Source: JBFGFX01 sp965232455 (GTDB lineage Bacteria; Pseudomonadota; Gammaproteobacteria; Steroidobacterales; Woeseiaceae). From it: DNA of 64,000 nt. A program made the position numbers and the translations under genes. Shown in pieces: positions 17,957 to 25,553 of this stretch (position 1 is the stretch's first letter; every line of letters begins with the position of its first letter). The stretch covers positions 4,464,001 through 4,528,000 of the forward strand of contig OZ246981.1 in assembly GCA_965232455.1 (NCBI GenBank), given 5' to 3'. Below the pieces are notes generated by a model. It ran no database searches. It was not told the DNA's origin and saw nothing but the letters and a program-made list of their open reading frames with translations.

Positions 17957-18116
17957 GCAATTGCGTTGACCGCCCACACGACCGGAAATACAAACCGATT
18001 GACGAACCCGTTCGGATCTTCTCGTTGCGAAGAAGGTGTCAGAAGCATCTTTGATGCAGATAGAAATCCAGAAGTCAGGTTTCGATCGCCGAATAGATCA
18101 ATGAGGAGAATTTTGT

Positions 18117-18455
18117 ATGAAGTCGAAATATTTTCTTGGGGTTCTTGCCGCGTTTTTTATGACAAACGCGAACAGCGCCGATTACACCCCGTGGGCGGTA
18201 CCAACGTATGCCGAGGTCGTTTCGGGCGGCATTGCCGTTTATGGCGCGTTTGGCAACGAAAGCGGCTGTACTAGAGAAAACATCGTCTTGTATCTGAATA
18301 CCTACAGCGACTACGACGTTGTCGTGAGTATGGTGCTGGCGGCCATCACCGCACAGCGTGAGCTCAGGTTTTATACAAACCAATGCGCAACATTTACCTT
18401 TCACGGCGGTACGGTGAATCAGTCGATAGACGGGCATGCGATTTATTTCCGGTGA
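18117..18455 (+). CDS. Small exported protein (array copy 7)
   Basis: 112 residues with a strong GAGGAGA ribosome site at 18102-18108. Signal peptide about residues 1-20 ending ANSA. Layout: strand YAEVVSGGIAVYGAFG, Cys in SGCTRENIVLYL, helix YDVVVSMVLAAITAQ, strand RELRFYTN, Cys in NQCATFTF, then a longer C-terminal end (HGGTVNQSIDGHAIYFR). It is among the more divergent members; family assignment rests on the positions of the signal peptide, the helix and the two Cys. Confidence 0.72.
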   Translation: MKSKYFLGVLAAFFMTNANSADYTPWAVPTYAEVVSGGIAVYGAFGNESGCTRENIVLYLNTYSDYDVVVSMVLAAITAQRELRFYTNQCATFTFHGGTVNQSIDGHAIYFR

Positions 18456-18664
18456 CCGTGATGTCGCATTGAAAAGAGGGGTTGATCAGGACTTTTGCAA
18501 GAGTGGCCGATTTGCGAATAGAGAAGCGGTTTCGTTCGGTTTTCAATTGTTTACAGCGTGCCTATTCGATTGAGAAAAACTGAGTTGTATCAGGTTTGCA
18601 GTTCAATAAGTCTGTCACTGCTTTCGTTGGTGGACATGAAACAAGCATTGGAGAGGATTAGCAC

Positions 18665-18994
18665 ATGATCAGAAGAGGTTTTTTTGCCGTAGCAGTGCTT
18701 GTTTGTTGTCTGCAACCAGCGGATGCATCTCCATCATGGATGAGTACGTATCACTACGTCGGCGGTGTCTATGCTTATGGTGAAGCGGACACACTTTCAG
18801 TATTTCTTGACGGCATACAGTGTGCGAACCAAAAGAACTACTACCACATATCTCCGACGTACGTAAACAACGCGAAACAGCTAATTACAATGATTCTGAC
18901 CGCGAAAGCATCCGGCAAAAGAGTACGGTTCTTTGAAGACTCGACGATTGACACCTTGGGCTGCTACGTAAAGGGTGTTTGGATAGAAGACTGA
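18665..18994 (+). CDS. Small exported two-Cys protein (array copy 8)
   Basis: 109 residues, GAGAGGA ribosome site upstream. Signal peptide about residues 1-21 ending ADA. Layout: strands YHYVGGVYAYG and TLSVFLDG, Cys in IQCANQKNYYHI, helix KQLITMILTAKASGK, strand RVRFFEDS, Cys in LGCYVKGVWIED. The helix-strand segment (ILTAKASGKRVRF) matches the shared signature well. The local GC is low compared with the core chromosome, as in the rest of the array. Confidence 0.78.
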   Translation: MIRRGFFAVAVLVCCLQPADASPSWMSTYHYVGGVYAYGEADTLSVFLDGIQCANQKNYYHISPTYVNNAKQLITMILTAKASGKRVRFFEDSTIDTLGCYVKGVWIED

Positions 18995-19068
18995 CAGGCG
19001 GTGCCAGATGTTTTTATCGGAGATTCATCAGCAGAGGACAAGTCAATGAATAGGAAAAAATCATCGTT

Positions 19069-19404
19069 ATGTGCCGTACCTTTACAGTTGTCGCAATGTT
19101 TTTTGTTGTTGGAACTTCGGGTGCGTCTGAATCAGTAACGGGTACGGTCGAAAGAATGATGATGGACGAAAACTACAACACAAAGCTGTTCGTTAAGCTG
19201 TCGAGCCCGGTGTTGAATCCTATTTCGTGTTCGACGCACCCCATCTGGGACTTTGTGTTGGATGTCAACACCGAGTTGGGATGGCAGATGTACGCGATAC
19301 TGCTGAATGCCTATCACAAAAGCACTCAGGTCACTCTCCTTGGTAAGAACGATTGCGGTGTCTTCGATGGAGTCGAAACGTTGCGCCGTATCGATTTGTT
19401 GTAA
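19069..19404 (+). CDS. Small exported protein (array copy 9), probable frameshifted start
   Basis: 111 residues from the ATG at 19069, which lacks a ribosome site. The only good site (AGAGGA, 19033-19038) serves an ATG at 19046 in another frame. One extra A in the A6 run at 19055-19060 would join them into MNRKKIIVMCRTFTVVAMFF followed by VVGTSGA, a textbook signal peptide. Mature layout: strand VTGTVERMMMD, strand KLFVKLSSP, Cys in ISCSTHPIWDFVLDV, helix GWQMYAILLNAYHKS, strand TQVTLLGKN, Cys in DCGVFDGVETL. The gene is either phase-variable at the A tract, recently broken, or affected by a sequence error. Confidence 0.68.
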   Translation: MCRTFTVVAMFFVVGTSGASESVTGTVERMMMDENYNTKLFVKLSSPVLNPISCSTHPIWDFVLDVNTELGWQMYAILLNAYHKSTQVTLLGKNDCGVFDGVETLRRIDLL

Positions 19405-19425
19405 TACGGCAGAAAAGGAGAGAAC

Positions 19426-19524
19426 GGTGTCAGGTTTGTGTAGGTGTTTGGTGAATCTAGGGTCGAACAGGAGTTTTCGGGGAGTGTTTGACCTAGGCGA
19501 TCTGGTGAAAATAAACCTGACACC
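19426..19524. repeat. REP-like imperfect hairpin with 12-bp terminal inverted repeats
   Basis: The element starts GGTGTCAGGTTT and ends AAACCTGACACC (12 of 12 inverted). Inner arms CTAGGGTCGAAC and GTTTGACCTAGG also pair partly, so the whole 99 bases can fold as one long hairpin. Parts of it recur at 15736-15860. It lies between array copies 9 and 10. Confidence 0.78.
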
Positions 19525-19551
19525 TTCTTAGCTAAATAAAAAGGAAGAGAA

Positions 19552-19905
19552 ATGACTATCAGAAAACTGGGTTTCGCCTGTATTGCCGCATTACTTTCAA
19601 CAACGGCCACTGCGGCTATAGGTCAAGAGACATTAACTATCGACTTTGTCGGGGCAGCCTCGGCAGCTCATCCGGTTCAGTCGGTTCAATTAATACCTAG
19701 CGTCGGCTTCGACAGCACCACTTCCTTGGGAGCGTGTCCACTTGTGGACGGAAAGGTGTATTTTGAAGGGATCCCGGAAGATACTGGTATTACGACAATC
19801 TTGTTGGCCGCCAAGTTCAGCGGCCAGCCCGTGAGGATCTATTGGGATGACAGCTTCAGAAGTTCGCGGGGATATTGCATGCTCTTGGCTATACGGGCGT
19901 ATTAA
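19552..19905 (+). CDS. Small exported two-Cys protein (array copy 10)
   Basis: 117 residues behind AAGGAAGAGA. Signal peptide about residues 1-22 ending TATAA. Layout: ETLTIDFVGA, strand VQSVQLIPSV, Cys in GACPLVDG, strand KVYFEGI, helix GITTILLAAKFSG, strand QPVRIYWDD, Cys in GYCMLLAIRAY. The run KFSGQPVRIYWDD is the best match in the array to the TGQPVRI/TGQSVRI segment of SubB and PltB as I remember those proteins. It is the last intact gene of the array; a decayed relative follows directly. Confidence 0.8.
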   Translation: MTIRKLGFACIAALLSTTATAAIGQETLTIDFVGAASAAHPVQSVQLIPSVGFDSTTSLGACPLVDGKVYFEGIPEDTGITTILLAAKFSGQPVRIYWDDSFRSSRGYCMLLAIRAY

Positions 19906-19910
19906 TCGAC

Positions 19911-19964
19911 GTCAACTTTGATCAGACGACATGACTGCTTGCCGTGCTGTATGAGTCGCGGTAA
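19911..19964 (+). pseudogene. Remnant 3' end of an array gene of the copy-6 subtype
   Basis: Read in frame from 19911, the codons give VNFDQTT, a TGA stop, then LLAVLYESR and TAA. Array copy 6 ends ANIDEATCLVKAIYESW. The two align residue for residue, with the conserved Cys codon (TGC) replaced by TGA. The shared flank continues to 20065. Confidence 0.72.
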
Positions 19965-20065
19965 CGACGGACATCGGACGCCGGTTAGCTCGGCCGCTGG
20001 TCGGCGTGAAGTGAAGACAAACCGGCGGGCCCTGACTGGGTTCAGGACTTGAATCCCCCCAATTC
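19950..20065 (+). repeat. Duplicated 3' flank, copy 2
   Basis: 116 bases matching 17841-17956 in ordered blocks (TATGAGTCG, GGTAACG, ATCGG, CCGCTGGT, GTGAA, CTGGGTTC, CCCCAATTC) with scattered substitutions and small shifts. It borders the coaBC promoter region, so it also marks the right end of the accessory block. Confidence 0.72.
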
Positions 20066-20114
20066 ATACCCATTTGCTGGAAATACCCCCGGTCAAAAGG
20101 CTAAGCTTTCCGTC

Positions 20115-21359
20115 ATGAACACCCAAAACATCCTGCTGGGCGTAACCGGCGGCATCGCCGCCTACAAAACGCCGGAACTGGTGCGGCGCCTGCGCGACCG
20201 CGGCGCCAAGGTGCAGGTCGTCATGACGCAGGGTGCGAGTCAGTTCGTCACTGAAACCACGCTTCAGGCCGTGTCCGGCAATCCCGTCCGCAACAACCTC
20301 TGGGACAAGGACGCGGAGGCCTCGATGGGCCACATCGAGCTGGCCCGATGGGCGGACCAGGTCATCATCGCTCCGGCAACCGCGGAGTTCATGTCTCGAC
20401 TGGCCGCGGGTGCCGCGCCGGACCTCCTGTCCACGCTTTGTCTCGCCACCGAAGCGCCGGTCACCCTCGCACCCGCGATGAATCACGTCATGTGGGCAAA
20501 CCCCGCCGTGCAGGCGAACCGCAAAATCCTCGAATCGCGCGGCGTCACCCTGCTCGGTCCGGCCGAGGGCGATCAGGCCTGCGGTGAAATCGGCGCCGGC
20601 CGTATGGTGGAGCCGGACGACATCGTCGCCGCCCTGCTCGGCTGGCCCGCGTCGCCCGCGGACCTGCCGCTGTCCGGCAAGACCGTCATCGTCACCGCGG
20701 GTCCGACCCGCGAGGCGATCGATCCGGTGCGTTACATCAGCAATCACAGCTCGGGCAAGATGGGCTACGCCATGGCCGAGGCGGCGCGCGATGCCGGCGC
20801 CCGTGTCGTTCTACTGTCCGGCCCGGTCAACCTGCCCGCGCCCGCGGACGTCGAGCTCGTGCCCATCGAAACGGCGGAAGAGCTGTTCGCGGCAACGCAC
20901 AGGCGCATCGATGACGCCGATATTTTCATCGCCGCCGCGGCCGTGGCGGATTACCGTCCCGCGAGCGTCGAGACCAGCAAGATCAAGAAGTCGAAAAACG
21001 ATCTGTCGCTCGAACTCGTGCGCTCCCCCGACGTGTTGGCATCGGTCGGGAAGCTCAACGATGGGCCGTTTACGGTGGGTTTTGCCGCCGAGACGGACAA
21101 ATTGCGTGAGCACGCGCTCGGCAAACTCGAATCGAAGCGTCTCGACATGATCATTGCCAACGAGGTCGGCAACGGCCGGGCGTTCGACCAGGACGACAAC
21201 ACGGTCCACGTCTACTGGCGCGGCGGCGAAAAGGCGTTTCCCACGGCTGCAAAAACCGAACTTGCCAAAGACCTGGTCGATCTCATCAGCGAACGGTTTT
21301 CCGCGGGATTCGGCTCGGCCACCGTCACCGAGCTGCCGACCCTGGCCAGCAACGACTAA
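20115..21359 (+). CDS. coaBC: Bifunctional phosphopantothenoylcysteine decarboxylase / phosphopantothenate-cysteine ligase
   Basis: Catalyses two consecutive steps of coenzyme A synthesis. 414 residues from the ATG at 20115; the open frame extends upstream into the duplicated flank and that part is not coding. The N-terminal CoaC half has the flavoprotein start NILLGVTGGIAAYK, the APAMNHVMW segment and the catalytic Cys in ACGEIGAGRM. The C-terminal CoaB half begins about residue 190 (GKTVIVTAGPTREAIDPVRY, then SSGKMGYAMAEAA) and has the KIKK lysines. It is followed 15 bases later by dut, the usual pair. Confidence 0.97.
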   Translation: MNTQNILLGVTGGIAAYKTPELVRRLRDRGAKVQVVMTQGASQFVTETTLQAVSGNPVRNNLWDKDAEASMGHIELARWADQVIIAPATAEFMSRLAAGAAPDLLSTLCLATEAPVTLAPAMNHVMWANPAVQANRKILESRGVTLLGPAEGDQACGEIGAGRMVEPDDIVAALLGWPASPADLPLSGKTVIVTAGPTREAIDPVRYISNHSSGKMGYAMAEAARDAGARVVLLSGPVNLPAPADVELVPIETAEELFAATHRRIDDADIFIAAAAVADYRPASVETSKIKKSKNDLSLELVRSPDVLASVGKLNDGPFTVGFAAETDKLREHALGKLESKRLDMIIANEVGNGRAFDQDDNTVHVYWRGGEKAFPTAAKTELAKDLVDLISERFSAGFGSATVTELPTLASND

Positions 21360-21374
21360 AAAAGCGACCGTAAG

Positions 21375-21830
21375 ATGCGTTCAATTGAACTGAAGATTCT
21401 GGATGCGCGCGTGGGCGAGGAGTTTCCGCTGCCGCACTATGCCACCGACGGCTCCGCCGGTCTGGACATGCGGGCCTGTATCGATACGGCAATCACCGTC
21501 GAACCCGGCGCCACCGAGCTGATCCCCACCGGGCTTGCCATCCACATCGCCGACGGCGGTCTCGCCGCGGTGCTGCTGCCGCGTTCCGGGCTCGGCCACA
21601 AACATGGGCTGGTGCTCGGCAATCTGACCGGGCTCATCGATTCGGACTACCAGGGGCAGGTTTACATCTCCTGCTGGAACCGCAGTCAAACGGCCTATAC
21701 CGTGGACCCCGGCGAACGCATCGCGCAGATGGTGTTCGTGCCGGTCGAGCAGGTGCGCTTCGACGTCGTGGACGAGTTCGATCAGAGCGAGCGCGGCGAA
21801 GGCGGGTTCGGGCACTCGGGGACGGGATAG
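21375..21830 (+). CDS. dut: Deoxyuridine 5'-triphosphate nucleotidohydrolase (dUTPase)
   Basis: Trimeric enzyme that hydrolyses dUTP to dUMP, keeping uracil out of DNA and supplying dTMP synthesis. 151 residues, standard length. All five motifs are present: GSAGLDMRA, PRSGLGHKHG, GLIDSDYQG, GERIAQMVF and the glycine-rich C-terminus GEGGFGHSGTG that closes over the substrate. Cotranscribed with coaBC upstream. Confidence 0.98.
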   Translation: MRSIELKILDARVGEEFPLPHYATDGSAGLDMRACIDTAITVEPGATELIPTGLAIHIADGGLAAVLLPRSGLGHKHGLVLGNLTGLIDSDYQGQVYISCWNRSQTAYTVDPGERIAQMVFVPVEQVRFDVVDEFDQSERGEGGFGHSGTG

Positions 21831-21912
21831 CGAAGCGTCGCCGGTCAGGACGAGCTCCTACAGTTCGGGTAAGTTTTACTGCGCGAGCGGGATCGGGCCG
21901 CGAAAGCGAACG

Positions 21913-22539
21913 CTAGTTCAGGCCCTTGAGTTCTTTGAAGCGAATGATGTCCCCATCGAATCGCGCGGCCATTTCCTCTTCGTCCGTGCGGAACTTCGAG
22001 AGGTTGTTTTCATGACGGGCAATGGTCTGTTTCGTTTCGTTGATGTCTTCGGACAACGCCGGATCGATCATTTCGGCATCCGGGTCCGTCGAATACGGAC
22101 GGAAGTTCTCTGCCAGGGTTTGCAGTGAGTCGAGACGGCGCTTCAGGTTGCGAAGATAAAGTTCGGTCACGCGCGCCTGGGCCTGAAACAGTTCCACGCG
22201 CCGGTCGCGGTGCATGATGATTTCTTCGATGGAGAGATAGGTCGCCAGCAGCGCGGCGTCGGCGCGGCGCTTGAGTTCCTCCTGCTGCTCCAGTTCCAGC
22301 TGGCGTCGTTCCGCGGCGAGTTCTTCCTCGGTCTTCTTGCCGCGCACGACGTCGACGGTAACGCCGGCGTCGTTGACAATCTGTTTTTCGAGTTCGGCGG
22401 CATCGATGGGAACCCTGTCGCCGTAATGCACGACTCCGTTTTCGTCCACCCACCGGTATGCGGCGCGCTGATTGGTCTGGGCGTAGGCCAGCGACGGCAG
22501 GACGCAGAGCAGCGCGATGTAAAAGAGTGTTTGCCGCAT
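21913..22539 (-). CDS. Exported DUF4124 protein with coiled coil
   Basis: 208 residues from the ATG at 22539; an upstream ATG at 22557 would add six residues. Signal peptide MRQTLFYIALLCVLPSLAYA, then the DUF4124 domain (AAYRWVDENGVVHYGDRVP), a short beta domain common in exported gammaproteobacterial proteins. From about residue 60 the chain is a long charged coiled coil (KKTEEELAAERRQLELEQQE and onward) to the C-terminus. It probably sits in the periplasm as an oligomer. Molecular function is unknown. A second DUF4124 protein is encoded at 43686-44159. Confidence 0.85.
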   Translation of the reverse strand: MRQTLFYIALLCVLPSLAYAQTNQRAAYRWVDENGVVHYGDRVPIDAAELEKQIVNDAGVTVDVVRGKKTEEELAAERRQLELEQQEELKRRADAALLATYLSIEEIIMHRDRRVELFQAQARVTELYLRNLKRRLDSLQTLAENFRPYSTDPDAEMIDPALSEDINETKQTIARHENNLSKFRTDEEEMAARFDGDIIRFKELKGLN

Positions 22540-22668
22540 CAGCGAAATATCACACAAATGTCAACCTGCGAAGAGGGACTGGTTCAAAGAATTAAGCTTA
22601 GTAGTCTGGCCAGCTTCTGTAAACTTGCGACGATGATTATCGCCAATGTTTATGGCCAATTCAGGAAC

Positions 22669-23316
22669 TTAGCGCTGTAACCCGTACTTTTCCCGGTAGG
22701 CGAGGACAGGCGCAAGGTGCTCGCCGTATTCCTTTGATTCTTCGAGCAAATCGATCATATCTTCGAGTTTGAGGATGCTCACCACGGGTATTCTGAGCGT
22801 CTGCTCGAGCTCTTCGACGGCGGATCGCGCGTCGCGGCCAACCTCTTGACGATCCAGTGAAATGATGAGGCCGGTGACTTCGGCGCCTTCGCCCTGGATG
22901 ATATTGACGGCTTCGCGTACCGCGGTGCCCGCGGTGATGACGTCGTCGACGATGACGACCTTCCCCGCGAGCGGCGCGCCGACAATGCTGCCGCCCTCGC
23001 CGTGTCCTTTCGTTTCCTTGCGATTGAAAGAATACGGCACGTCAACATCGTGATGTTCCGCCAGCGCCGCGGCGGCCAGAGTCACCAGCGGAATACCCTT
23101 GTAGGCGGGCCCGAACAGCATGTCGAATTCGATGCGCGAGTCGATGATCGCCTGCGCGTAATAGCGGGCGAGTTTTGCCGCGGCGTAACCGCTGCTGAAT
23201 AGTCCGGAATTGAAAAAATACGGGCTTTTTCGGCCGGATTTCAGCGTGAACTGACCAAACTGCAGGGCACCCAGTTCGAGTGCAAGTTCGAGAAAGTCGC
23301 TTTTATAGGCATGCAT
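22669..23316 (-). CDS. pyrE: Orotate phosphoribosyltransferase
   Basis: Converts orotate and PRPP to OMP in pyrimidine synthesis. 215 residues from the ATG at 23316 (MHAYKSDFLELALELGALQF). The phosphate/PRPP-binding loop is KVVIVDDVITAGTAVREA, and the substrate-side segments FGQFTLKSGRKSPYFFN and FGPAYKGIPL are typical of the gammaproteobacterial enzyme. It completes the ancestral coaBC-dut-pyrE neighbourhood and is divergent from xthA. Confidence 0.97.
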   Translation of the reverse strand: MHAYKSDFLELALELGALQFGQFTLKSGRKSPYFFNSGLFSSGYAAAKLARYYAQAIIDSRIEFDMLFGPAYKGIPLVTLAAAALAEHHDVDVPYSFNRKETKGHGEGGSIVGAPLAGKVVIVDDVITAGTAVREAVNIIQGEGAEVTGLIISLDRQEVGRDARSAVEELEQTLRIPVVSILKLEDMIDLLEESKEYGEHLAPVLAYREKYGLQR

Positions 23317-23471
23317 GATATTGGACTGAGTCAAAGCTTCTGTATTATGGCCAGCTTTAGTCGATCGTTTACCGCCGACTCCTCTCGCGCGGGAGTATGC
23401 CACAGCCTTCGACCTGCGTGTTGCAGGATCACACGTGTTGTAACAGTGAATAGCATGAGGACTGAAAAAGA

Positions 23472-24245
23472 ATGCGAATCATTAGCCTAAATGCAAACGG
23501 AATTCGCGCCGCCGCCCGCAAAGGTTTCTTCGACTGGATGCGGCAACAGAAAGCGGACGTCGTATGCATACAGGAGACGAAAGCGCAGATTCACCAGCTG
23601 ACCGATGACGTTTTTTCGCCGTCCGGATATCACTGTTATTACGAGGATGCCGTCAAAAAAGGTTACAGCGGTGTCGCCGTTTACAGTCGTAACAAACCGG
23701 ATCGGGTGATACGTGGTTTCGGGGAGAAAGAGTTCGACGACGAGGGACGCTATCTGGAGGTTCGCCTCGGCAAGTTGAGCGTCGCGTCGGTCTATCTTCC
23801 CTCGGGGTCGTCCAGCGAAGAGCGTCAGGCCGCAAAATTCCGTTTTTTGGACGTCTTCATGCCGCATCTGCGCAAGCTCCGCCGCCGCCGCTCCGAGTAC
23901 GTTCTGTGCGGCGACTGGAACATTGCCCACAAGAAAATCGATCTCAGGAATTGGCGGTCGAACCAAAAAAACTCCGGGTTCCTGCCGGAGGAACGCGAAT
24001 GGATGGAGGCGCTGTTCACGACCGAACGTTATGTTGACGCCTTCCGGGTCGTCAACGAGGAGCCGGATCAGTACACGTGGTGGTCGAACCGCGGCCGGGC
24101 CTGGGACAACAACGTCGGGTGGCGGCTGGATTACCATGTCGTGACGCCCGGTCTCAGGGACAAAATTCTGCGTACGGACATCTACAAGGACGATCGATTC
24201 TCCGATCACGCGCCGTTGACGATCGACTACGACTGGAGCGGATAG
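23472..24245 (+). CDS. xthA: Exodeoxyribonuclease III / AP endonuclease
   Basis: Mg-dependent abasic-site endonuclease and 3' exonuclease of base-excision repair. 257 residues. Motifs in order: NANGIRAAARKGF, CIQETKAQ (metal-binding Glu), LCGDWNIAHKKIDL (catalytic Asp and Asn), GWRLDYH and the terminal FSDHAPLTID (catalytic Asp-His). The TAG stop at 24243-24245 is followed without a gap by the probable start of the permease gene in the same frame. Confidence 0.96.
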   Translation: MRIISLNANGIRAAARKGFFDWMRQQKADVVCIQETKAQIHQLTDDVFSPSGYHCYYEDAVKKGYSGVAVYSRNKPDRVIRGFGEKEFDDEGRYLEVRLGKLSVASVYLPSGSSSEERQAAKFRFLDVFMPHLRKLRRRRSEYVLCGDWNIAHKKIDLRNWRSNQKNSGFLPEEREWMEALFTTERYVDAFRVVNEEPDQYTWWSNRGRAWDNNVGWRLDYHVVTPGLRDKILRTDIYKDDRFSDHAPLTIDYDWSG

Positions 24246-25553
24246 CTGAGCACCGCCTCTCCTCTTGCCGACGACGCGGGGCGCACCTGGCGCTATTACC
24301 TGCAGCGCCCGGTCGTGATCATCTTCTTTCTCGGGTTCTCGGGCGGCCTCCCGTTTCCGCTGGTGTACACGACGATGACCGGATGGCTGGAGAGCGCCGG
24401 CGTCGTTCGGAGCACAATCAGTACGTTCGCCTGGCTCGGCTTTGCCTACAGCTTCAAATTTTTATGGTCGCCGCTGGTTGATGCGCTGCCGTTGCCGGTG
24501 CTGACCCGGTTATTCGGGCGGCGCCGGGCCTGGCTGCTGCTTGCGCAGCTCGGGCTTGCCGCCAGCATATTCTCGATTGCGCACTTCGATCCGACGATGG
24601 AGATCGCCGCATTCGTCATGATTGCCGTCGCAATCGCTTTCCTCTCGGCGACCCAGGATATCGTCATCGATGCGTACCGTATCGAGTCCGCCGATCAGGA
24701 ATTGCAGAGCGTGCTTGCCGCATCGTACCAATACGGTTATCGGCTGGGAGTCCTCATGGCGAGCGCGGGCGCGCTCTACATCGCGCAGTTTGCCTCCTGG
24801 ACGATCAGCTACCAGACCATGGCTGCGTGTATGCTCGTTGGTATCGTCACGACGCTCCTGTGTCACGAACCCGAGGTGCCGAGGACCATCTCGTCCCGCC
24901 TCGGCGGCGGCGCCGGCAAGCTTGCCCGCTGGTTGAAGATTGCCGTCGCCGAACCGCTTCTCGACTTTTTTGCGCGGTATCGGACCTGGGGTTTTGTCGT
25001 CCTGGCATTCGTGTCCTCGTTCTGGATCAGCGACCGCGTTCTCGGCATCCTCGCTTACCCCTTTTACATCAACATTGGATTCTCGCTGGCCGAAATTGCG
25101 AGCGTGTCGAAAGTCTACGGCGTTATCGTGGCGCTGGTCGGCGCCGCCGCCGGCGCGGGCGCGCTTCTTCGTTTTGGGTTGCGTCGTTGTATCGTCGTGG
25201 CGCCCGTCCTGCTGACGGCGACGAACCTGATGTTTGCCATGATGACCGTCACCGGTCCGCAGCTCGAGATGCTGGCGGTGGTGATCAGCTTCGACAATTT
25301 CGCACAGGGATTCGGTTCCACCGTGATGATTGCCTACATGTCGAGTCTCATCAATCTCGAATTCACGGCGACGCAATACGCGTTGATCAGTTCGATCGGA
25401 ACGTTCATCGGCAAGGCCGTGGCCGGTTATTCGGGCGACGTGCAGTTGGCCGTCGGCTGGTACAACTTTTTCCTGTACGCGGCGGCCACCGGAGTCCCGT
25501 CCGTTCTCCTGGCCATGGCCGTCGCCTGGAAAATGAAACAGGAGGAAGCGTGA
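24246..25553 (+). CDS. AmpG-like major facilitator permease
   Basis: 12-helix MFS transporter related to the muropeptide permease AmpG (LGFSGGLPFPLVYTTMTGWL, FLSATQDIVIDAYRIE, the latter being the AmpG signature segment). The family starts about 20 residues before the first hydrophobic helix. Here the first ATG/GTG/TTG in frame is GTG 24315, which would cut into that helix. The CTG at 24246, directly after the xthA stop and seven bases after GGAG (24235-24238), gives LSTASPLADDAGRTWRYYLQ and a normal N-terminus. I therefore place the start there, with GTG 24315 as the fallback. The stop overlaps the Rieske gene. The substrate could be anhydro-muropeptides. Confidence 0.85.
   Translation: MSTASPLADDAGRTWRYYLQRPVVIIFFLGFSGGLPFPLVYTTMTGWLESAGVVRSTISTFAWLGFAYSFKFLWSPLVDALPLPVLTRLFGRRRAWLLLAQLGLAASIFSIAHFDPTMEIAAFVMIAVAIAFLSATQDIVIDAYRIESADQELQSVLAASYQYGYRLGVLMASAGALYIAQFASWTISYQTMAACMLVGIVTTLLCHEPEVPRTISSRLGGGAGKLARWLKIAVAEPLLDFFARYRTWGFVVLAFVSSFWISDRVLGILAYPFYINIGFSLAEIASVSKVYGVIVALVGAAAGAGALLRFGLRRCIVVAPVLLTATNLMFAMMTVTGPQLEMLAVVISFDNFAQGFGSTVMIAYMSSLINLEFTATQYALISSIGTFIGKAVAGYSGDVQLAVGWYNFFLYAAATGVPSVLLAMAVAWKMKQEEA

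Noticed and set aside
19046..19140. Separate small gene starting at ATG 19046
   Set aside because: The frame stops after about 31 codons and its first codons make sense only as the displaced start of array copy 9.
15900..20065. Integron-type cassette array (attC sites between the small genes)
   Set aside because: I looked for paired RYYYAAC and GTTRRRY cores in inverted orientation between the genes and found no convincing set; no integrase is present either.
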